From Mimachlamys varia (lineage: Eukaryota > Mollusca > Bivalvia > Pectinida > Pectinidae): a stretch of DNA of 64,000 nucleotides. Both the position numbers and the translations under genes were made by a program. A model generated the notes under the pieces. It ran no database searches. It saw nothing but the letters and a program-made list of their open reading frames with translations, and was not told the DNA's origin. Below, in pieces: positions 43,872 to 54,837 of the stretch. Each line of letters begins with the position of its first letter. Within the stretch, counting starts at the first letter, position 1. The stretch is taken from NCBI GenBank assembly GCA_947623455.1, contig OX392529.1, positions 56,501,186 through 56,565,185 of the forward strand, read 5' to 3'.

Positions 43872-44014
43872 ATATATAGATGTTACACAACGAGTGGTTG
43901 TTGGATATGGAATTTATAAAAGACAAGAACTTTAGCGAGTGTCTTTTGTAACTTTTACGAAATTATTAACGAGAATGAAATAAATTTCATATCCAATAAC
44001 CACGAGTCATGTGA
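43872..44014. repeat. Fold-back element
   Basis: CACAACGAGTGGTTGTTGGA with ATATGGAATTTATA on the left mirrors TTTCATATCCAATAACCACG and AGTCATGTG on the right. About 30-bp arms around an 80-bp centre; MITE-like. Confidence 0.7.
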
Positions 44015-44251
44015 CGTATTTCCACAATAATCTCAGTCGGAAACTGGCGTCTGTCAGTGAACCGCGCAAATGTATCATCTCTTATATATAATCCAGCCAA
44101 ATGGTGACAACGTCAACAATCGATGACGTCTTAAACAATTAGCAAGTGACAGCCAGTCAAAATGCGTTTATAGTTTATTCCACGTGTGGTATAAACAAAA
44201 TGCTATTCAACAGTTGTAATGATTATTTGATAACTTGAGCGTTGAATAACA

Positions 44252-45063
44252 CCCAACTATTGTGGTAGAACAGCTATTCTATATAAAAGTTCATATATGT
44301 ATAAGTTATATAGCCAGAAAAAATACTAGGAACAAAATAAAAACAAAGGAAAGGTTAACACAGAGATCTTTGAGGAAAGATTTTGTGTTCCAGAAGAATA
44401 AATAACGTTTGCTTCATCAACGACACCGCCATGTAAATCTTGGTCACATACAGGTTAACGTCACATCTTTAAAGTAAGAACCCCGACATCATTCGCAGAC
44501 ACAACAAGTAAGCACACTAAGGAGCACATACGAGGATACGAATGATGGTTGATGTTTATGATTTTAAGATATGCTCATTAAGTATTTCCAATTTTTATGA
44601 TTGACTTTAATTTAGATGTGGTCGATATTTCCATAGTGGTTGTCGCCTATAAAGTTGAAAACATTTAACCCTCAGGGAAACCTGACTTTTTTATCGTGTT
44701 CATTTTCAACGATCTCCGTGTAATCTTCCCTTTGTTCGTATTATTTCATGGTTCAATCGATTAAGAGTTTGGATTACAATTTTGTCTCTGCTTAGGTATT
44801 CTCTGATTTCTTTCAGTATTTCGTAACGCACCAAAACTAACCAATCATTTTCTGACACTAGGATATGTTTTCGCCAATATTTGTTTTTTATTTACTTGTG
44901 TTTTATTGGTTTGTCATTCTCTCAGCAAGTCCTCCACTTGTGAGACATATTTAGATGCTAGTGTTAATGCAAGCCATGACGCCATAACATGACATTTAAA
45001 TACATGTAATTTGCATAAAATCAAAACAAACATTGTTTACCATAGTCATGCAGCACATGTTTG
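44252..45063 (+). repeat. 0.8-kb inverted repeat, left arm (Penelope-derived)
   Basis: The reverse complement matches 62480-63288 throughout, from CCCAACTATTGTGGTAGAAC to GCAGCACATGTTT. Inside are two Penelope-like 3' regions facing each other: antisense at about 44380-44520 (GCCATGTAAATCTTGGTCAC) and sense at about 44590-44830 (TTTAGATGTGGTCGATATTT, GATTAAGAGTTTGGATTACA). Confidence 0.88.
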
Positions 45064-45453
45064 ATTTAATTATATATATTTTTTTTTATTTTGATACTTT
45101 GCATCTTCATCAAGACAGTTAACATTATGTTTGAGTTATAGTGCATAAGCCTTTGTTTGTTTTAGGGGTAGGTAGTGCAAGGTGGCCCTAGAGATGATGA
45201 GCAGTACATGGGATTTGGGTTCTGTATATATTTCTGGTGGGTGGGGGTACAAGACGTGTTCTTACCAAACTCATTCACTATACCCTTCTGAACTTTAAAT
45301 CCAGGATAAAATACCCTTCTATCTCAGCTCATATCAGGTCGCTCATAACTTTTCATTTTTTAACTTGTTTTTTATAAGTGATATTGATTAATTTTACTCA
45401 TAAAGTGAACTTCAGTGCAAAAATGAAAAGGTAGATACAGTAGCAAACTGTAT

Positions 45454-45687
45454 ATGCCAGCAACAATGCTCGCCTGCTGGTCGCTTCTACAGCTGATTGT
45501 TCAGAACGTGCATGGAAACGCACGTGACCAATCTTTCGCTGTTACAAAATGTGTTTTGAAATGTGAACATGTAGGTGATAATTTAATCATGCGAAAAAAA
45601 CTACTTGTCACCAATAGACTCCCAGGGGATCCTGTCTACCTTGTAAGCGTTCGTTGGCACTTATGTTTGCACAAAGAAGACGACTAA
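45454..45687 (+). other. Repeat-borne 77-codon frame, unlikely gene
   Basis: MPATMLACWSLLQLIVQNVH looks signal-peptide-like and is followed by NARDQSFAVTKCVLKCEHVG. The same frame is intact at 51006-51239, frameshifted at 54891, and present inverted and broken near 49950-49730. Between the two intact copies about 11 of 77 residues differ but only about four silent changes are seen, the ratio expected of neutral drift, so I do not call a gene. Confidence 0.4.
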
Positions 45688-46528
45688 AATTATTTATATT
45701 TTCAATTTATGTTTATTCGGTATTAAAACATGTTGAAAAAAGCATTGGTCCCGCGTTATAGGTGTCGAATATGTTATCATCCTCTCTATAAATTCCTACC
45801 ACAATATATTTAGTTAATTTAGTTATGCGTTAGTTATTACATAAACATTCAAACAAAAACGCCAACATACAGGCGTATGTGTATATAGATAGATGCTTAT
45901 AGTTTCCTTCTTATAACTTTTTTCTTTATTTCAACGTGTTGGCCTTTCACAACTGACGACATAATTTCGGACTTTAAGCTATTCAATTTTAAATTTGAGT
46001 GGGACATTGATGTACCGACCCCGTTTTTATCGGGATTGTCATCACAAACTAGACTATTCGACCTTTTTTAAAAACCTTTATTTGCCCGCCACTAATGTGA
46101 ATTTTTCAAACTAACTTTTTTTCGAGTGGGATGAAAACGTACCATCTCTGACTTTCTCGGACCCAATCTGAAACAAATTTGAAAGACAACCTAAAATATA
46201 CGCCCAGTAGCTATCCTCAACGATTATTTTAGTAACAACATTTGTGACTGAATTTAATATTTAATAACATCACCTTAGGATGTCTCTTTGCTGATTTAGT
46301 TTGACCTTCTGCGTCCGATCAGCCGAAGGAATTATATGCAACATTTAGCATTTAAATCTAAAATTGTTGCATGTTTTATGTGCATTCTGTTTATGTGATG
46401 TAACGTGTATTTTATGTGTCTTGATAAAGGGGCAGATAAAATAGCCTTGAAAATTTGACAATTATATGTCCAAACTGTCATTATTACTTCCACGATCATA
46501 TAAATGCATATGTATTATACGACCAAAG

Positions 46529-46722
46529 TGTTCCTTTGTCAAGCTATAACGTGTCACAACATTACACGAATAAAATGTTCCTGTGTCAAGCTATGGCGCG
46601 TCGCAACGTTACAAGTCGGACATGTTCCTTTGTCAAGCTATAACGTGTCACAACATTACACGACTAAAATGTTCCTGTGTCACGCTATGGCGTGTCGCAA
46701 CATTACAAGATCGACATGTTCC
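46529..46722. repeat. 47-bp tandem repeat, four units in alternating types
   Basis: TGTTCCT starts recur at 46529, 46576, 46623, 46670 and 46717. Units 1 and 3 carry AAGCTATAACGTGTCACAAC, units 2 and 4 carry GCTATGGCGYGTCGCAACRT, so the array grew as a 94-bp dimer. The homologous sites at 51465 and 55325 hold one unit. Confidence 0.9.
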
Positions 46723-47122
46723 TATATTTTTAAAAAGGTGCCCCATAAACAAAGTCAGGAAAATTCATTGAAGAAAGTTGGAAATACAAAGAATATGAAG
46801 CAAAATTTGAAATGTTGGCTCGGTGCTCATCATTAGGGCATGGAAAAATTGGTAAATAATTCGTGAGATAATTCTCTTAAATAGTTTTTACAAAATATCA
46901 CACCTAAACGCAAATTAGAAAATCCCCGATTTTGCCATAAGACCGGAAGTGACGTCAAAACGGTAACTCGCACTGATAGACTCGAGTAGTCATTTTATCA
47001 TAATTGTATGAATCGTATCACGACCTGTTATTTGTAGTCTTTTATTCAAGAATTTGATACTGATTATATATCGAGGCTGTACCAGGTTAGTAATGATCCT
47101 GCTGATAATTACAAGGTGTTGT

Positions 47123-47440
47123 CAGCCATAGGGGACCGTAATTAGTGGGGGAGTGGGGATGGGAGTCCCACAGGGTGTGCGGCACATTCTTAAACGGCGT
47201 ATGTACTCACTGATGGCCGCCATCTTTGATTGCATGTACATAACTGCAGGAACTGATCGACACAAGTTAAAATTTATAATACACACTGAAAAATAAGTAT
47301 GCATGTCGGTCGGCTCCATACAGACAAACTACTTAGAAACAACCTCAAACAATCAGACAAGGAAAAGGATATTGGTGTAACTATAGACTAAGAACTTCGA
47401 AAACCATAATATTTTATTGGACTTCAAAGAAGAATATTTA
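47123..47440 (+). pseudogene. CR1/jockey-like LINE RT scrap (unit 0)
   Basis: A GVPQG-like start (47161) is followed in another frame by MHVGRLHTDKLLRNNLKQSD-like and KEKDIGVTID coding words near 47298-47400. HIGxNN...KEKDLGVxID is the usual segment after the RT active site in CR1-like LINEs. Stops follow; copies are at 52664-53000 and 56527-56960. Confidence 0.55.
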
Positions 47441-47454
47441 GTTACATCATATAT

Positions 47455-48495
47455 AGGTTGCAGGGGCTTTAATATCGAGAAACGGCAAGTTCACGAAAGG
47501 AAATCAAAATCATCACGTTTACCGTATAGCTTAGTATTAAGCTGGTCGTATTGCAAGTAAAATCGAGTTAAGCAGCTGAGATAGAAGGGAATTTTGTCCT
47601 GAATTTAAAATTCAGAAGGGTAAAGTGAATGCGTTTGGTTAGAACACGTCTTGTTTTGGACAGATAGGTCGATCAATTGATGTACACTCTGGCAGTTGAT
47701 GCAAATGGCTGGGAATCGGAATCGTCACACACATGGAAAATTCAGAGAAAGGTTTTTCTCTTGTCCACACTCAAACAACCCATTAAAAGTTTAAAATGGT
47801 CTGATTTTGGTGTTGTGGTATTTGTTTTGTAGCTGTTAAGTGGAGTGGTATTATAAAAGAAGACATTGGAAGCACGAGCGCACCGGCAATAGAACACGAT
47901 GCCGGAACATTTCAACACAGTAATTGGAGATATCAGCCCGATCGCCTAGTAACAGTAACTAAAGGACTTGTTGCACAACTTAATCAGCCTATCAGCAAGC
48001 GTTTCATTCGAATGTAGTCCCTACCTAAAACTTGTTCCGGTAAAATACAGGGCCTCTGCGTATTTCAAATTGGCAATTATCGATCAATTTTGCTTTGTTT
48101 CCAATCTATAGAGCTACGAAACAAATACCACAACACCAAAATCAGACCGTTTTAAGTTAATAGGTTGTTTGAGTGTTGACAAGAGAAAAACCTTTTTCTG
48201 AATTTTCCGTGCGTGTGACGACATCAGGAGCCCACCCCGGCCATTTGCATGAACTGCCAGAGTGTACATCAATTGATCGACCCATCTGTCCATAACAAGA
48301 CGTGTTCTAACCTATCTCATTCACTATACCTTTCTGAACTTTAAATCCAGGACAAAATACCCTTCTATTTCAGCTGCTTAACTCGATTTTACTTGCAATA
48401 CGACCAGCTTAATACTAAGCAATACGGTAAACGTGGTGATTTCGATTTCCTTCCGTGAACTTTCCGTTTCTCGATATTCAAGCCCCTGCAACCCA
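47455..48495. repeat. 1-kb imperfect palindrome with Penelope-like RT scraps in both arms
   Basis: Arm 47455-47850 is the reverse complement of 48105-48495, around a 250-bp centre. Each outer end carries the decayed RT C-terminus (right arm: TTCAGCTGCTTAACTCGATT, TACGACCAGCTTAATACTAA, GAACTTTCCGTTTCTCGATA), pointing inwards to outwards. The centre (CCGATCGCCTAGTAACAGTA) recurs at 50461-50560. Confidence 0.85.
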
Positions 48496-48649
48496 TAGCT
48501 GGAGATCGAGGAAGACTAAATACTTGAAGTGTTAGAAAGTCCAACAAGATAGCCTTGTGCTAATGAAGTACATGTACAAGTAACAAAAATTCGTCAAAGT
48601 AGGAAAGTTTAGACTGCGGTAGAAATAAACAAAACTTAACACACACGCT

Positions 48650-49340
48650 CACATACCCTAGTTTAAACGGTTTTGAATTCTTATCATGGTTTTGTTGAAG
48701 CTTCAGTGTTGCTTGATGTGTGCCAAAACCTTATATGTTCTTGAAGTTGAATTTTGTAGAACAATTTCTAAGATTTCTTTCTTGATTTTCATGTCGGCAA
48801 GACTGGAAATCGGTTACACCATTACTGCATTAAGATCTATACGGAAAAGTTCCGGATACTCATGTACTACATTTACGTAATTTGAAAATAATAAATGTCA
48901 ATTCGAAAAACTATTTTCTCAATGTACACCACCAGAAACAGAAAAGGTGACGTCTGTTTAAGTGGCCAATTAGATCGATGTATCGAGAGGATGTTAATTA
49001 TAAGTCACAATCATGATTAATGAAGATGATGAAAACAAAAGAGCAAAATAATTGGAAATTGCTAAACAAATGTAGACTTAGACCTTTTAAGCAAACTATT
49101 GTAGCGACAGGTGAGTTGTTTCATCTCTGAGTATTCTGACCCCATCTCTGTATTTCTCGTCGGGAGGGAAATGGGCCTTCTAGCTTTCCTAGATTGTGTC
49201 CTGATATGACCATAACTGTTAATAGGACGAACAAAACAATGTTGTATATCCGAATCAACAAAACAAACAAAAACATACTACAATGTGGTATATCCGAATC
49301 AACAACAGAAACACTATAAATGAATTCAATTTACCAGTAG
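48650..49340 (-). repeat. Composite repeat, inverted partner of 36100-36800
   Basis: Starts CCTAGTTTAAACGGTTTTGA, passes ATGGTTTTGTTGAAGCTTCA and AATTGCTAAACAAATGTAGA, and ends with two copies of TATCCGAATCAACA (49249 and 49290). No coding capacity. Confidence 0.7.
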
Positions 49341-49439
49341 ATTTCGCTTTAGTTCCAGATTTTCAATGTTTTCAGAAGACAGAGCGCCGTGCCAATATTT
49401 TAAATGTTGCGTTATATTCTTTGTATTTCAAGCTTTCTT

Positions 49440-50640
49440 CAAAGGAACATGTCCGACTTGTAACTTTGTGACACGTCATAGCTTGACAAAGGAACATTTT
49501 GTTCGTATAATACATATGCATATATATATACACATACGCCTGTATGTTGGCGTTTTTGTTCGAATGTTTATGTAATAACTAACGTATAACTATATTAACT
49601 AAATATATTGTGGTAGGAATTTATAGAGAGGATGATAACATATTCGAAAACTATAACGCGGGACCAATGTTTTGTTCAACATGTTTGAATACCGAGTAAA
49701 CATACGTTGAAAATATAAATAATTTAGTCGTCCTATTTGTACAAACATCAGTGCTAACGAAGGCTTACAAGATAGACAGGATTTCCTCCTGGATGTCTAC
49801 TGATGACAAGCAGTCTCTTTTCGCAGGATTAAATTATCACCTACATGTTTTCATTTCACAACACATTTTGTAACAGCGAAAGATTGGTCACGTGCGTTTC
49901 CTTGCACGTTCTGAACAATCAGCTGTAGAAGCGACCAGCAGGCGAGCATTGCTGCTGACATATACAGTTTGCTACTGTATCAACCTTTTCATTTTTTGCA
50001 TTTGAAGTTCACTTTATGAGTTAAATTAATAAATATCACTTGTAAAAAAACAAGTAAAAAAATGAAAAGTTATGAGCGACCTGTGATGAGCTGAGATAGA
50101 AGGGTATTTTATGCTGGATTTAAAGTTCAGAAGGGTATAGTGAATGAGTTTGGTTAGAACACGTCTTGTTATGGACAGATAGGTCGATCAATTGATGTAC
50201 ACTCTGGCAGTTGATGCAAATGGCCGGATGGGCTCCTGATGTCGTCACACGCATGGACAATTCAGAGAAAAGTTTTTCACTTGTCCCCACTCTAACAATC
50301 CATTTAAAGGTCCAAATGGTCTGATTTTGGTGATGTGGTATTTGTTTCGAAGCTTTTAAGTGAAATAGTATTATAAAAGATGACATTGGAAGCACGGACC
50401 CACCGCCAATAGAACACGATACATCTCAACACCGTCCTGCATATACCTGGATATATCAGCCCGATCGCTTAGTAACAGTAACTAAAGGACTTGCTGCACA
50501 ACTTAATCAGCCTATCAGCAAGTGTTTCATTCGATTGTAGTTCCTCCCGCAAACTTGTTCCAGTAAAATACAGGGCCTCTGAGTATTTTAAATCAGTAAT
50601 TGTCAATCAATTTTGCTTTGAATCCAATCTATAGATCTTA
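49440..50640 (-). repeat. Inverted copy of the 45280-46560 unit joined to a palindrome-related block
   Basis: 49440-50150 is the reverse complement of 45280-46560 (e.g. TGTTGGCGTTTTTGTTCGAA, GAAGCGACCAGCAGGCGAGC). 50150-50600 then matches 47640-48060 in direct orientation (GATCAATTGATGTACACTCT, GACTTGCTGCACAACTTAAT). Confidence 0.82.
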
Positions 50641-50959
50641 TACAACTTTACAAAACAGTGAGTCATTCAATGGTTCTAACGGCTTTCTTCCGACTCAACA
50701 TTAAGAAGTATTTCACTTCCAATAGCTCAATGGGTACTAATTCAAATATTGTATTTGTGAGGAATAAATTGACGTGTTCACGAGAGACAGTCTAATGCCG
50801 AATATTCTACGCCATGTCGCTAATTGATGACCCGATTTCTCAATCAGTGATGAATCGCCAACGCTACGGAATGTGTAACATCCACGTTTTCACTTTTTCC
50901 AGTGTTATGAAACAAAATCTGGGGTAATGTAGTCTTGGAACACAATTTTGAGAAATGTA

Positions 50960-53900
50960 ACTTCAAATGCAAAAATGAAAAGGTAGAAACAGTAGCAAAC
51001 TGTATATGCCAGCAACAATGCTTACCTGCTGGTCGCTTCTACAGCTGATTATTCAGAACGTGCATGGAAACGCACGTGACCAATCTTTCGCTGTTACAAA
51101 ATGTGTTGTGAAATGTAAGCATGTAGGTGATATTTTAACCTCGCGAAAAAAACTACTTGTCATCAATAGACTCCTAGGAGATCCTGTATATCTTGTAAGC
51201 GTTGGTTGGCACTCATGTTTGCACAAAGAAGACGACTAAAATTATTTATATTTTCAATTTATGTTTACTCGGTATTGAAACATATTGAAAAAAACATTGG
51301 TCCCGCGTTATAGTTTTCTAATATGTTATCATCCTCTCTATAAATTCCTATCACAGTGTAATTTGTTAATTTAGTTATACAATAGTTATTACATAAACAT
51401 TCAAACAAAAACGCCAACATACAGACATATGTATACATATCTACATATGTATATACGACCAAAGTGTTCCTGTGTCAAGCTATAACGTGTCACATCATTA
51501 CAAGATCGACATGTTCTTATATTTTTAAAAATGACCCATAAACAAAGTCAGGAAAATGAATTGAAGAAAGTTGGAAATACAAAGAATGGAAAGCAAAATT
51601 CAAAATGTTGGCACGGTGCTCTGTCTGCTGAAAACATTAACAATCTGGAGCTAAAGCCATATTTAATAGTAAATTGAATTCACTTATAAGGTTTCTGTTG
51701 TTGATTCGGATATACCACATTGTAGTTTGTATTTGTTTATTTTGTTCGTCCTATTACATGTAACAGTTATGGTCATATCAGAACACAATCTACCGAAGTC
51801 CTGGAAGTTGCAGGGAGGGCCAAGGGAGGGGACTATTTTTGATAACATTCAAAAATGAATTAAAGTAGTTTTTCTTTCATTTGCACAATTTAATGGAATC
51901 AATACAATGATCCACTGTCAAAAAAATAAGAAAGAAATAAATGCATTCGAAAAATAACAAAACATCGTTAGAAGTAAATTATAACATAAAAATGCTAATA
52001 GTAATACAAAATTTGGTTTTGCTCATTTTCAAAGCGTTTAAGAAAAGATGTATAAGAACTTTGGATGGCAGTGTATATGAATATATGTTTGCTAACTTAA
52101 TATCACATAAAAGAAAGTCATTTTTACAAGTTTCATTATATAATTTGGTAACTACACTATCCTAAAACAGATCTAAGATTAAAGAAATAAAAGTTTAATC
52201 ATAGTTTTTGCGACTAATATGCATGCACATTCTTTGGTGTAATGGACACTCTTTTCGAAGATAAAAAAGTTCGACACACTCTGAGGCCAGATGTCTTTTC
52301 TTGCTTTTTACAAAATTATTATGCATAAAATATATATATTGATAACTCTAAAATTTTTTGTACTGAAAAATGCATTTTATGTTACTGCAGTGCTAAATCA
52401 TCATTTGGGCATGGAAAGATTGGTAAATAATTCGTGAGATAATTCTCTTAAATATTTTTTACAAAATATCACACCTGAACGCAAATTAGAAAATCCCCGA
52501 TTTTGCCATAAGACCGGAAGTGACGTCAAAACGGTAATTCGCACTGATAGACTCGATTAGTCATTTTATCATAATTTTATGAATCGTATCACGACTTGTT
52601 ATTTGTAGTCTTTTATTCAGGAATTTGACACTGATTATATAGCATTTACTAATTAAAATGTGTTGTCAGCCATAGGGGACCGTAATTAGTATGGGGGGGG
52701 GGGGGGGGAGAGTCCCACAGGGTGTGCGACACACGCTTAAACGGCGTATGTACTCACTGATGGTCGCCATCTTTGATTGCATGTACATAACAGCAGGAAC
52801 TGATCGACACAAGTTCAAATTTCTAATACACACTGAAAAATAAGTATGCATGTCGGTCGGCTTCATACAGACAAACTACTTAGAAACAACCTCAAACAAT
52901 CAGACAAGGAAAAGGATAGTGGTGTAACTATAGACGTAGAACTTCGAAAACCATAATATTTTATTGGACTTCAAAGAAGAATATTTAGTTACATCATATT
53001 GAAGTATAAGACAGTACAATGTACGTATATTAGACAGCAAACATACATAACTTTGACCTGTGTAACCTGTTTTGACGGATATCACATTTCGACTTCTTCA
53101 TCCTTATGTTCGAGAAAATATACGTGTGTATAAAAATTAACAGCTTTCCATTCATTGATCAATATGTATGTATATGCAGTATAAAACAATTAAAAAAGTA
53201 TGCATAGCACACTATAGATTAAATATATTGTAGAATAAATGACCATGAGAGAAATGCTGTTACCTATTACCTGTCTTCAGGAACAAACATCGAAACAGAA
53301 ACCAAGAACAATTTATTTCGAATTCTGTTTGAAAATAATAAGATTAGGTCCTTAAAAACCCAATTGTTTGCTAACCAACACTGCTTAACATGGAACATCT
53401 TTTGAAAATTAGATATGATGATAAGTCAATTGGTTTTAATCCTCATTTTATTTATTTATGTTAAAAATAAAATATAAAATAATAATAAATGTGATACAGA
53501 CATAGTATGCAAGTTTTCAACAGAATTTATCAAGGTGAAGAGAAAAGTCATATTTGAAATTTTCATAATTTTTTTTTTTTTTACTGTGTGACTTGACGGC
53601 GGGTTCTGGGGATTTCAAAACGTTCACCCGATAGTCTATGTTCCATTTAAAGACGGGAACTAACTACAAATCTGGAGTACACATTTTAAAATTAAATACC
53701 ATAATACATGTACAAGTTTATTACTTCTAAAGAGGGGATAATAACCCCAACATACACAAGCGTTACCAGTTAGTTTTAACTCTTTGATAATTGGCCCCCT
53801 CCCCAAATCTCTGAAGCAAAATACTTATTTGAATGACAAGTGTCCCTTAATACGTATGAAGTTTCCTGCGGTCATTATCGAACTGACCAGGTAGACTAGT

Positions 53901-54702
53901 CCGCTAATCTGATTACGAAATATAATGGACACTAATTTGAGAAGTACACTATTCAAAAGTATTATTATAAAATTCACTCTTGGATTATTGGACAAATGAT
54001 ATGTTTAACCACGGAATTAGATTATCTAAGTCTGTGGTTTAACACTAAAAATGGCACAGAGTATAGACATGTACGTATTATATAGAGACACTTTAATTCA
54101 TGAAAGGTTCAAAACAAAGGTATTTCAAGGACGATTTCACATTCCCCCTCATAATATGGTAAGACACTTAATTTTACTGTGATACGTCATCTTCAACCTG
54201 TCGTAACCTTGTAACTGATCGGCCGATTTCGATGCGGTTTTCGACAATGTATTAATGTAGGCACAACAAGTATGATAATTTCAGTTTCTATTTGCACTAC
54301 AGTTTCTTTTTAATTTGGACACTCTAGACTATGTACAGTATCGTTCAATATAAAAGGATAATGTTAAAAGGATATCTTTCTTTGAGGATATTGATAAATT
54401 GACTCATACAACTACCACTGCATTACACTCTAAACATAACCAAAATGTAAAAAATATCTTTGTTGCATAATAGTTGCTTTATAACGAACATAAAAAAGTT
54501 ATACAGCCAAAATGAACTTGCTGTAATACAAAATGGCGACACACTGACGATTTTAAATGATCAATCAAGCAATCATGAAATTTTGGCCGTTCGTGAAGTG
54601 GAAGAAAAACACAGAAATACTAATTTTCAAAATAGCCGCCATAATGGTCATTTTTTGAGAATTCTTCTAAAAAACGTTCTGCAAATTGCAGACGTCTAAT
54701 TG
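50960..54702 (+). repeat. 3.7-kb tandem duplication, unit 1
   Basis: Direct copy of 54838-58529. The right half (53100-54700) is almost identical, the left half is more diverged with small indels (38 bp around 53070, G-tract length at 52691, one 47-bp unit at 51465). Contains the 77-codon frame at 51006, the CR1-like scrap and a 79-codon frame at 54460. Confidence 0.92.
52664..53000 (+). pseudogene. CR1/jockey-like LINE RT scrap (unit 1)
   Basis: Same layout as 47123-47440: GVPQG-like region ruined by a 16-G tract, then the HVGRLHT...KEKD segment, broken by a substitution and a stop. Confidence 0.5.
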
Positions 54703-54837
54703 TTTACTATACCCTTCTGAACTTTAAATCCAGGATAAAATACCCTTCTATCTCAGCTCATAACAGGTCGCTCATAACTTTTCATTTTTTAACTTGTTTT
54801 TTTATAAGTGATATTGATTAATTTTACTCATAAAGTG
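54703..54837 (+). repeat. Penelope RT scrap and leader of unit 2
   Basis: CTATACCCTTCTGAACTTTA and the following CAGGTCGCTCATAACTTTTC are the left end seen in unit 0 at 45280-45420; unit 1 lacks them, so unit 2 extends further left. Confidence 0.75.

Larger units (their letters stand above)
45280..47460 (+). repeat. Composite repeat unit 0 (diverged relative of the 3.7-kb tandem pair)
   Basis: Collinear with 50960-53010 and 54702-56880: TACCCTTCTGAACTTTAAAT (a Penelope RT scrap), the 77-codon frame at 45454, CGCGTTATAG and AACAAAAACGCCAACATACA, the 47-bp tandem block, AATTCGTGAGATAATTCTCT, and the CR1-like scrap at its right end. Confidence 0.85.

Noticed and set aside
47122..47319. Minus-strand MEPTDMHTYF frames (also at 52666 and 56517) as a conserved small protein
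   Set aside because: They are antisense to the CR1-like RT scraps and share only repeat ancestry.
45454..51239. Repeated signal-peptide-like 77-codon frames as a secreted peptide family
   Set aside because: About 11 residue changes against about four silent changes, plus two broken copies, look neutral; likely a passenger of the repeat.
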